The notes under the pieces were generated by a model. The model was not told the origin of the DNA. It did no database searches and was given only the letters and a program-made list of their open reading frames with translations. DNA of 5,391 bases from Treponema sp. (GTDB lineage: Bacteria; Spirochaetota; Spirochaetia; Treponematales; Breznakiellaceae). The stretch spans positions 1 to 5,391 of the forward strand of contig JAIRTS010000180.1 in assembly GCA_031254795.1 (NCBI GenBank). Reading direction: 5' to 3'. Positions 1 through 5,389 of this stretch are shown here, piece after piece (position 1 is the stretch's first letter; each line of letters opens with the position of its first letter). The position numbers and the translations under genes were made by a program.

Positions 1-58
1 AAAAATTCAAGATGAAGGTCTTTAAAAAATGAAAGGAATGGTGTATACTTATATATTA

Positions 59-613
59 ATGAAAAAAGCCTGTTTGTTTTTTATAATGGTTGCGTCGCTT
101 CTCTCTTTTTTCGCGTGCAAGACACAGCCTTCGGCAGATGCAGCCGCTTCTTCACAGGAGGGCGCCAACACGCCGAAATGGGCAGGAGAGCTTCCGCCAG
201 TGAGCATGATCTGGGGCATTGGGAGCGCGGTTGACGAAAAGCAAAGCGTTGCAATGAGGACGGCTGAAAAGAAGGGAAAAGAATCTGTGGGGCGAATGTT
301 GAAAGCCTATATGAGCGATATATTTAAGGAATACACCGAAATTCCCCGGGAAGCGGTGGAGAGCATAAATGACAAGATAACGCAGGCGCCACTCGACGAA
401 GTGGTGGCGGTTCTGAGGTGGAAAGCCCCGAATGGCGAGTGGTGGTACCGCGTTGAATATAAAAAAGAGGATGCCCGCGCCTTTCTGTCCGGCATTTTTG
501 ATGAAGAAGAGGAGTTATTTCCGGAATTCGACGCGACACGGGCGATGAACCTTCTGGATTCGCGGATGACAGGCGAAGATATTCCGTTTCAAACCCGCGT
601 GGAGCAGCAATGA
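59..613 (+). CDS. LPP20-like lipoprotein (short)
   Basis: Predicted lipid-anchored envelope protein of 184 aa, function unknown. From ATG 59 it begins MKKACLFF, has a hydrophobic run and a relaxed lipobox FFAC with the lipidated Cys at residue 20; the residue after Cys is Lys. A Ser/Ala-rich linker (21-40) leads to an LPP20-like core: GIGSA at 53-57, a long helix rich in Ala/Lys/Glu (about 60-90), a strand WYRVEY at 129-134, and a C-terminal acidic helix with EFDATRAMNLL (156-166). The same order occurs in the next gene, so the two are paralogues by direct comparison. Start choice: ATG 59 gives the most typical signal peptide, but has no nearby Shine-Dalgarno. ATG 29 in the same frame adds ten residues, follows GAAGG at 14-18 and overlaps a possible upstream stop (ATGA at 29-32), so it is a real alternative. 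Family assignment is by pattern, moderately sure. Confidence 0.85.
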   Translation: MKKACLFFIMVASLLSFFACKTQPSADAAASSQEGANTPKWAGELPPVSMIWGIGSAVDEKQSVAMRTAEKKGKESVGRMLKAYMSDIFKEYTEIPREAVESINDKITQAPLDEVVAVLRWKAPNGEWWYRVEYKKEDARAFLSGIFDEEEELFPEFDATRAMNLLDSRMTGEDIPFQTRVEQQ

Positions 614-625
614 ATGGGCTTGCCC

Positions 626-667
626 TCTCTTTTAGAGAAAAATTTACAGAAGCGAAGAGATTTTTTT
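626..667 (+). terminator. Possible weak terminator after first gene
   Basis: TCTCTT (626-631) can pair with AAGAGA (655-660), directly followed by seven T (661-667). The T tract has the form expected of an intrinsic terminator, but the stem is short and A/U-rich with a loop of over 20 nt. TCTCT 626-630 can also pair locally with AGAGA 634-638. Termination here would be inefficient at best. Confidence 0.3.
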
Positions 668-673
668 ATAAAA

Positions 674-700
674 TTGAGGTATATTAGTTAGGTGTATATA
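674..700 (+). promoter_or_regulatory. Candidate promoter before the LPP20 gene
   Basis: TTGAGG (674-679) resembles a -35 box and TATATA (695-700) a -10 box, but the spacer is 15 nt, shorter than the usual 16-18. The region is very A/T-rich, so chance matches are likely. It lies in the only gap long enough to hold a promoter, which is the main reason to note it. A start from it would fall just upstream of or inside the hairpin at 702-721. Confidence 0.25.
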
Positions 701-701
701 G

Positions 702-721
702 GCGCTCTCGTATGAGAGGGC
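702..721 (+). other. Hairpin in the leader of the LPP20 gene
   Basis: GCGCTCTC (702-709) and GAGAGGGC (714-721) form an 8-bp stem with one G-G mismatch, closed by the loop GTAT. Only three T follow, then an A run, so it does not look like a good intrinsic terminator. It ends 21 nt before the Shine-Dalgarno of the next gene. It could be an mRNA-stabilising or attenuating structure; the role is inferred only from position. Confidence 0.5.
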
Positions 722-742
722 TTTAAAAATTTATCTTTATAA

Positions 743-748
743 GAGGAG
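743..748 (+). promoter_or_regulatory. Ribosome binding site for LPP20 gene
   Basis: GAGGAG, 6 nt before ATG 755, is a near-ideal Shine-Dalgarno and fixes that start. Confidence 0.8.
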
Positions 749-754
749 TTTCTT

Positions 755-1342
755 ATGAAAAAATGCGTCTATGTGCTTTTAACTGGTGTTATTGCACTTT
801 CTCTCACCTTGGCAGGTTGCGGCTCAACACCGTCCCCCTCTTCGCCAAAGGAGGCCGCGAAAAAGTTGCCGAGTTTCGTGCTTAATCCTCCAAGCGCGGA
901 AGGGGTAGTGTACGGAGTTGGCGCTTCGACATCTCAGGATCAGTCATTAGCCTTGAGGCAGGCGAAAGAACGCGCCAAGGTTGATCTTGCGAACAAATTA
1001 AGCTCTCAAGTTAAATCTATGGTAACCGATTATACGAGGCAGGCGGGAACCGGGCAAGATGTAGTGGATCTTAAATTCTATGAGAGCATCAGCCAATCCT
1101 TGACAAACACAACCTTGAGCGGCTTGCAGGACGGGCCAGCGGAATTCACCGATGACGGAACGCTCTGGATTTATGTTAAAATCAGCAAGGCCGACGCCGC
1201 TCAAGCTGTCGCCTCGGTTTTTGAAAACGAAGCCAGCCAGTACGCTGAATTCAAGGCTATGAATGCGCTTGCCGCTATGAACGCTCAACTGGAGAAAAAT
1301 GATCCCGCGTTGGCTCCTGGCGAACCAAAGGCGTCTTATTAA
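755..1342 (+). CDS. LPP20 family lipoprotein
   Basis: Predicted lipid-anchored envelope protein of 195 aa, slightly longer than Helicobacter pylori Lpp20 (about 175 aa). The signal peptide ends in a canonical lipobox LAGC with Cys at residue 22, followed by a Ser/Pro/Lys linker (23-38). The LPP20 core starts with PSFVLNPPS (39-47), then GVGAS (54-58), and a long Ala/Lys-rich helix (about 62-95, with ALRQAKERAKVDLANKL). A strand LWIYVKIS lies at 137-144 and a C-terminal helix with YAEFKAMNALAAMNAQL at 163-179. Members of this family (Lpp20, the flagellar FlgP) are outer-membrane lipoproteins, some forming oligomeric disks; no enzymatic activity is expected and no catalytic residues are seen. 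Gap of 141 nt upstream and hairpins on both sides suggest it may be controlled partly apart from its neighbours. The tail (181-195) is polar and Pro-containing. Confident of family, not of role. Confidence 0.92.
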   Translation: MKKCVYVLLTGVIALSLTLAGCGSTPSPSSPKEAAKKLPSFVLNPPSAEGVVYGVGASTSQDQSLALRQAKERAKVDLANKLSSQVKSMVTDYTRQAGTGQDVVDLKFYESISQSLTNTTLSGLQDGPAEFTDDGTLWIYVKISKADAAQAVASVFENEASQYAEFKAMNALAAMNAQLEKNDPALAPGEPKASY

Positions 1343-1354
1343 TTGTCAATCAAC

Positions 1355-1378
1355 AGCGATCCCCTTAGCGGGATCGCT
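1355..1378 (+). other. Perfect 9-bp hairpin before gene 3
   Basis: AGCGATCCC (1355-1363) and GGGATCGCT (1370-1378) pair perfectly with a 6-nt loop. It begins 12 nt after the LPP20 stop and ends 8 nt before the next ATG. It is followed by CTAAAAAAA rather than a T run, and on the opposite strand no T run follows it either, so it is not a standard terminator in either direction. Likely roles are 3'-end protection of the LPP20 message, attenuation, or control of translation start at 1387. Confidence 0.7.
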
Positions 1379-1386
1379 CTAAAAAA

Positions 1387-2238
1387 ATGAGCAAACAGCA
1401 TATTAAAATCGTTGTAACATTCACATTTGCAACTTCTTGGGTGGTGTTTTTTTCCTGCGCGGGGGTTCCTTCCGCGCGACAGCAACCCGCACAGGGGCAT
1501 TCTCTTGGAGCTACGCCCCAAAAGCGCTCTAATGGCTCCGAAATGGTGTTTTGGAACACCTCTACGTCCGCTGGGGATTTGATCATTGTGGGTGTCGGCG
1601 GCATTCAAATGTACGACAGCGGATCCATTCAGAAAGCTCTTGAAGACGCGGCGAGAAAAGTGTCGCTTTATACCGGATTAACGGGGGCGGTCGTTTATTA
1701 CGAAAAGATTGGCTCTTCATTCTTGAACTATAGTGTGGCAAACGTTACAAAAATTGATTATAACGAAGACTATCTGGGGTATATTGAGCAATTGCATTAC
1801 GACTCCGATAGGGACATTATTATAAATGAAAGAGGCGCGTTTGTTCGCGTCAGATATAAACTTCCCGATCCTTTTCATGTCGTCTACCCTTCTTCAAGCG
1901 GCGAGGCGGAAAAACCCGATTGGGTGGTCAACCCGCCTTCAAGCGTCGCTGGTTTTCCTGCGGGAGTCGGCTACGCTGGCCCGCAAATGTACCCCAACGC
2001 CACCTATGTGGCCTCGTATGAGGCCGCCATTGCCCATCTTGTGGGCAAGGGTTCCAACAGTATAGAGGCAAAAAGCCTGCAGATTCAGGGGGAAGGTTAT
2101 AATTATGATGATATTCGAGAAAACACCATAACCGCAAGCGCCGTAATAAACGGTTTCTACATCCTTCAAGTGTGGGTTGATCCTGCGAGCGGGGGAGTGT
2201 ATACTTTAGCGATAGCGCAAGTTGTGAAAGGACTGTAA
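1387..2238 (+). CDS. Lipoprotein with two LPP20-like units
   Basis: Predicted lipoprotein of 283 aa, function unknown. The signal peptide has a hydrophobic stretch (about 8-22) and relaxed lipobox FFSC with Cys at residue 24, then a Gln/Pro/Ser-rich linker. Two units with an LPP20-like order follow. Unit 1 (about 66-157) has IIVGVGG, the helix KALEDAARKVSLYTG (83-97) and a strand FVRVRY (152-157). Unit 2 (about 177-280) opens with PDWVVNPPSS (177-186), matching FVLNPPS of the preceding protein, then AGVGYAG (192-198), an Ala-rich helix YEAAIAHLVGK (211-221) and strands around ILQVWVD (259-265) and YTLAIAQVV (272-280). Unit 2 is the better match; unit 1 is more diverged. No Shine-Dalgarno is clear before ATG 1387: the only G-rich stretch lies inside the hairpin 1355-1378. 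The next gene starts 2 nt after the stop, so they are co-transcribed. The tandem-domain reading is my inference. Confidence 0.85.
   Translation: MSKQHIKIVVTFTFATSWVVFFSCAGVPSARQQPAQGHSLGATPQKRSNGSEMVFWNTSTSAGDLIIVGVGGIQMYDSGSIQKALEDAARKVSLYTGLTGAVVYYEKIGSSFLNYSVANVTKIDYNEDYLGYIEQLHYDSDRDIIINERGAFVRVRYKLPDPFHVVYPSSSGEAEKPDWVVNPPSSVAGFPAGVGYAGPQMYPNATYVASYEAAIAHLVGKGSNSIEAKSLQIQGEGYNYDDIRENTITASAVINGFYILQVWVDPASGGVYTLAIAQVVKGL
2227..2232 (+). promoter_or_regulatory. Ribosome binding site for LpoB-type gene
   Basis: AAAGGA lies inside the last codons of the preceding gene, 8 nt before ATG 2241, and supports that start and translational coupling. Confidence 0.65.
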
Positions 2239-2240
2239 AT

Positions 2241-2849
2241 ATGAAAAGAATTATTTTATTTGCCGTGAGCGCCGCGCCACTTTTCTTTATGTTGTCTTGC
2301 GGAAGCGCGCCCAGTGTAAACAGAGTTTCTTCCGATTCTCTTACCGATTTAAGCGGGTATTGGAACAACACCGACGTTCGGATCGTATGCACGAGTTTGA
2401 TCGATTCGTGTTTGAATTCCTCACGGATCGCCCAATTTGCCGGAGAAAAGGAGCGGCTTCCCCGAATTAAGATAGGCTCCTTTAAAAACAACACCGATGA
2501 ACACCTTGATCCAGCCATTATTCCCAATACGATGAAGGTGGTTATAACCAACAGCGGCAAGGCGGAATTCGTGGCGGACAGCGCGACTCAGAACGAGTTG
2601 CGCGCGGAAAAACAGGACCAGCTCAGCGCCGCCAGCTATGAGACTGCGGCAAGCGTCGGCAATGAAACTGCTGCGGATTTTATGCTCACCGGCTCGGTTA
2701 AAACCATAGTTGATCGCGCTGGACGCGCTTCGACAAGAACTTATATTGTGAACGCGGAGCTAACCCACATCGAAACGGGCGTGATATACTGGACAGATGA
2801 AAACAGCGAGATCAAGAAAGTTATCCAGCAACCGAAGGTAAAATTCTAG
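2241..2849 (+). CDS. lpoB: LpoB-type lipoprotein (PBP activator family)
   Basis: Lipoprotein of 202 aa of the LpoB/COG3417 family; Escherichia coli LpoB (213 aa) is anchored in the outer membrane and reaches through peptidoglycan to activate the synthase PBP1B. Seen here: signal peptide with lipobox MLSC, Cys at residue 20; a short linker, much shorter than the long Pro-rich one of E. coli; DLSGYWNNTDVR (36-47), a signature of the non-enterobacterial branch; a helix with LIDSCL (53-58); strand PRIKIGSFKNNTDEHLD (74-90); helix and NSGKAEFV (104-111); a charged segment with ELRAEKQDQ (119-127); AADFMLTGSV (144-153); and the closing strands YIVNAELTHIETGVIYWTDE (168-187). The fold is the TolB/CsgG-like alpha/beta type. 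Two Cys (50 and 57) lie seven residues apart on one helix. The symbol is used as a family label: whether its partner is a PBP here is unproven. Family assignment is strong. Confidence 0.9.
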   Translation: MKRIILFAVSAAPLFFMLSCGSAPSVNRVSSDSLTDLSGYWNNTDVRIVCTSLIDSCLNSSRIAQFAGEKERLPRIKIGSFKNNTDEHLDPAIIPNTMKVVITNSGKAEFVADSATQNELRAEKQDQLSAASYETAASVGNETAADFMLTGSVKTIVDRAGRASTRTYIVNAELTHIETGVIYWTDENSEIKKVIQQPKVKF

Positions 2850-2858
2850 CTGACGACA

Positions 2859-4169
2859 ATGAAGGCGCCTTTCAAAAAATCACTTTTAAGTTTTTCCATA
2901 TTGTTGTTATGCGCGGCGTGCGCATCGCGTCCGTATGCGTATGTTGACAAGCCTGTACATGCGGGAGATTTTAAGGGAAGCATTGGCGTTTTAGAAAGCA
3001 ACAAATCCAGCCTGTACCAATCGCAAGACAAGGTCTTGTACTATCTGGACAAGGGCATGCTCTCCCACTACGCTGGAGAATACGACGAGTCCATAGGGCT
3101 GTTGCAGTCCGCCGAGCAGGGCATTCAAGCGGCGTTTACCAAGAGCGTCACTATGGAAATAGGCTCTTATATAGTCAATGATATGGCGCAGGAATACCCG
3201 GGCGAAGATTACGAAGACATTTATATCAAGACGTTCAACGCCTTAAACTATTATCACAAAGGCGAACTGGAAAGCGCGTTGGTTGAAATCAGGGGCATGA
3301 GTCTGAAACTTGATGGACTTGCCGCGAAATACGCCGGTTTGATCGCAAAAATGCAGGAGGAAGCCCGAAGAAGCGGCGCGCCGGTCACGGATTCCAAAGT
3401 CGCGACTACATTTTCCAATTCCGCGCTCGGCTGTTATTTGAGCATGCTTTTTTACCGAGGAACAGGCGATCCCAATGCGGAGGTTGACTGGCGGAATTTA
3501 CGGAAGGCTTTTACCGACGCGCCCGCATTGTATAATTTTCCGGTTCCTTCAACTATTGAGGATGAGCTTGAGATACCAAAAGGCAAAGCCCGCCTCAATA
3601 TCGTAGGGTTTTCCGGGCTTTCGCCAGTAAAAGAAGAGCATGTAGTGCGGATTCCACTTCCTTCCTTCGGGTGGATTAAAATAGCGACGCCCGTTCTGGT
3701 TTCACGTCCTTCGGCAGTCCACAGAATAGAAGTTGTTTTTGAGAACGGGGACAGGCATCCCCTTGAACTGCTGGAAAACATCGAAGCCATTGCGAGCGAG
3801 ACGTTTAAGGCGAAGGCATCCCTCATTTACACAAAGTCTGTGGTACGCGCAACCATTAAGGGCGTAACCGCAAGCGCGATGTCTACAGCCGCAGAGGAAG
3901 CCGATGACGCCACCGCCAGCCTTTTGCTCGGGGTGTTCGGTTTGGGCGCTCAAATTTTCGCCGAAGCGAGCGAACAGGCGGATTTGCGAATTTCCCGCTA
4001 CTTTCCAGCCAGGGCGTACGTAACGGGAATTACCCTTGATCCTGGAATATATTCTTTTTCGGTGAATTATTATGATGGACGGGGAAGATTGATAGAATCT
4101 TTTCTTTTTGAACATGTTAGTGTTAACGAAAATGAGCTTAATCTAAAGGAGGCGGTATGCGTACGATAG
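2859..4169 (+). CDS. COG3014-type lipoprotein, TPR-like N-terminal half
   Basis: Predicted lipoprotein of 436 aa, resembling the uncharacterised COG3014 family, whose members are often encoded beside LpoB-type genes (from memory). The signal peptide ends at LCAAC, with Cys 21 the likely lipidated residue. An N-terminal helical part (about 55-165) looks like TPR hairpins: LYYLDKGMLSHYAGEYDESIGLLQSAE (60-86) and FNALNYYHKGELESALVEIRGM (126-147), each with the aromatic/Gly/Ala spacing of such repeats; TPRs bind proteins. A beta-rich central part (about 243-295) includes RIPLPSFGWIKIATPVL. A small-residue hydrophobic helix (ATASLLLGVFGLGAQIFAEA, 351-370) leads to SEQADLRISRYFPARAYV (371-388) and the terminal strands GIYSFSVNYYDGRGRLIESF (396-415), features I associate with the family. 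The start at ATG 2859 lies 9 nt after the lpoB stop without a clear Shine-Dalgarno, so it probably relies on coupling. Mechanism unknown. Confidence 0.85.
   Translation: MKAPFKKSLLSFSILLLCAACASRPYAYVDKPVHAGDFKGSIGVLESNKSSLYQSQDKVLYYLDKGMLSHYAGEYDESIGLLQSAEQGIQAAFTKSVTMEIGSYIVNDMAQEYPGEDYEDIYIKTFNALNYYHKGELESALVEIRGMSLKLDGLAAKYAGLIAKMQEEARRSGAPVTDSKVATTFSNSALGCYLSMLFYRGTGDPNAEVDWRNLRKAFTDAPALYNFPVPSTIEDELEIPKGKARLNIVGFSGLSPVKEEHVVRIPLPSFGWIKIATPVLVSRPSAVHRIEVVFENGDRHPLELLENIEAIASETFKAKASLIYTKSVVRATIKGVTASAMSTAAEEADDATASLLLGVFGLGAQIFAEASEQADLRISRYFPARAYVTGITLDPGIYSFSVNYYDGRGRLIESFLFEHVSVNENELNLKEAVCVR
4146..4152 (+). promoter_or_regulatory. Strong ribosome binding site inside the preceding gene
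   Basis: AAGGAGG, 4 nt before ATG 4157, sits within the last codons of the COG3014-type gene. It is the strongest Shine-Dalgarno in the window and decides the overlapping start. Confidence 0.8.
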
Positions 4170-5389
4170 CATCCCTTGTTCTGAAGTTCGGTATTATCAC
4201 TCTTTTGACGGCGTGCGCCGGTGTTCCGACAAGCAACGGAACTGGCTCGACCACTTCGTTGAGGGGAAACAGCGGCGCCGAGGCGGAAGCGGCGGCTCAA
4301 GCCGCCTTAAACGCCATGAATAACGGCGGGCAGCCTGCCCCAAGCGGAACTGTTTCTGGCGGGCAGAACGTGTCGCCGCCACAGGCGGCGCCTGCTACAG
4401 CCAGCGGGAAACCCATGTGGATCGATTCGACGGATCCGGCGTATGTCGCGTACATCACCAGACCAGGTTTTGGCGAGAGTCCGGATCAGGCCGATCAAAG
4501 GGCGCTTTCCGAGCTTGTCGCCTATTTCAGGCAGTCAATACAATCCGAGACGACGTTGGCGAGTTCGTATTCGGAAGCGCGGAGGGGAAATTCCGTGCAA
4601 ACAGAGAGCGGCGTCAGGATGGAAGAGGCCATACGGATATCTTCGCAGTTGGACGCGCTTGAAGGCGCGATAATCGCCGCCCGTTGGTATGACGGCAAAA
4701 ACACCCATTACTCATTGGCGACCATGAACAAAGCGGAAACCATCAGGATATATACAGAGCTTATCAACGCGAATGTGAACGCCATAAACAACCTGTTGAA
4801 TATGACCATCCCGGAGAAAGAGAGCTTTGACGGCTATTTGCGGTACCAGCAAGCCGCGGTGCTGGCGGATAAAAACCAAGCGTACGCAAGTGTGTTGAGC
4901 GTCGCCGGAGACAAGAGCAATATTCGCGGCAGTTTGAAAACGGGCTTTGAGTACCGGAATGAAGCCAGAACAGCCGTTATTCCCAAAATCCCCATAGGCG
5001 TGATCGTTAGACCCGCCACGCCAAATGTAAACGTGATCAGGGCGGGAGATATTGAGGCGGCTTTTTCAAGCGCGATAACAAAGAGCGGCTTCCAAGGCGG
5101 GGCGCCTCGATCCCGGTATGTCCTCACTGTTGATGTCGCTCTTGAGGAAGTTTCCTATCCAAACAACATCAATAAATTCTCCCGTCTTTCTTTAAACGCC
5201 TCTTTAAGAGACAATCAGACTGGAAACAGGTTGATAGCCTATGGATTTAATCCTCCCCTGCGTGAAGGACACACAACGCTTGTCGAGGCTGAAAATTGGT
5301 GTGTCAGAAGCGCGGTGACAAAAATCGGCCACGCTCAGGATGGATTCGGCAAGAAATTATCGGATTATCTTGCCTCATTGTCGGAGTAA
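4157..5389 (+). CDS. Large lipoprotein: LPP20-like domain plus alpha/beta C-terminal domain
   Basis: Predicted lipoprotein of 410 aa. Lipobox LTAC with Cys at residue 20, then a long low-complexity linker (21-85) rich in Ala, Gly, Ser, Pro and Gln, holding two GGQ units 11 residues apart (57-59, 68-70). An LPP20-like domain follows: KPMWIDSTDP (85-94), GFGESPDQADQRALSELVAYFRQSI (104-128) and a strand YSLATMNKAET (185-195). A helical stretch (about 196-250) connects to a C-terminal part that looks alpha/beta: IPIGVIVRP (278-286), DIEAAFSSAITKSGF (298-312), RYVLTVDVALEEVSYP (320-335), LSLNASLRDNQTGNRLIAYGF (344-364) and a final helix ending at 410. That strand-helix pattern recalls TolB-N/LpoB-like domains, but I cannot confirm it. 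It overlaps the upstream gene by 13 nt and is surely in the same operon. The stop is TAATG, so a next gene may be coupled. Confidence 0.87.
   Translation: MRTIASLVLKFGIITLLTACAGVPTSNGTGSTTSLRGNSGAEAEAAAQAALNAMNNGGQPAPSGTVSGGQNVSPPQAAPATASGKPMWIDSTDPAYVAYITRPGFGESPDQADQRALSELVAYFRQSIQSETTLASSYSEARRGNSVQTESGVRMEEAIRISSQLDALEGAIIAARWYDGKNTHYSLATMNKAETIRIYTELINANVNAINNLLNMTIPEKESFDGYLRYQQAAVLADKNQAYASVLSVAGDKSNIRGSLKTGFEYRNEARTAVIPKIPIGVIVRPATPNVNVIRAGDIEAAFSSAITKSGFQGGAPRSRYVLTVDVALEEVSYPNNINKFSRLSLNASLRDNQTGNRLIAYGFNPPLREGHTTLVEAENWCVRSAVTKIGHAQDGFGKKLSDYLASLSE
4325..4390 (+). repeat. Short repeats and inverted repeats in the linker coding region
   Basis: GGCGGGCAG occurs twice, at 4325-4333 and 4358-4366, both in frame as Gly-Gly-Gln and 33 nt apart. 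The same stretch has two small inverted repeats: GGGCA/TGCCC (4328-4332 with 4336-4340) and CGCCGCC/GGCGGCG (4374-4380 with 4384-4390, loop of 3). It is G/C-rich compared with the gap regions. This is probably a simple-sequence linker that grew by small duplications; no regulatory role is evident. Confidence 0.5.

Noticed and set aside
1355..1378. Hairpin as a standard intrinsic terminator
   Set aside because: No T run follows the stem on either strand, so it is listed as a hairpin of unknown role.
998..1608. Reverse-strand open frames around the LPP20 gene and gap
   Set aside because: They cover the reading frame or signal peptide of supported genes, and their sequences look like shadow translations.
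1928..2560. Long reverse-strand open frame (210 aa)
   Set aside because: It lies opposite two well-supported genes with recognisable families and signal peptides, has no Shine-Dalgarno of note and its protein shows no familiar domain.
3452..4115. Reverse-strand open frames of 124 and 137 aa
   Set aside because: Antisense to the COG3014-type gene; they overlap each other and show no recognisable domain or plausible start signals.
4374..4390. CGCCGCC/GGCGGCG inverted repeat as a terminator or regulatory site
   Set aside because: It is deep inside a coding linker, has no T run, and arises naturally from Ala/Gly/Pro codons.
4417..4673. Alternative + strand frames inside the last gene
   Set aside because: Overlapping frames in a G/C-rich coding stretch; the main frame has a strong ribosome binding site, a lipobox and domain structure.
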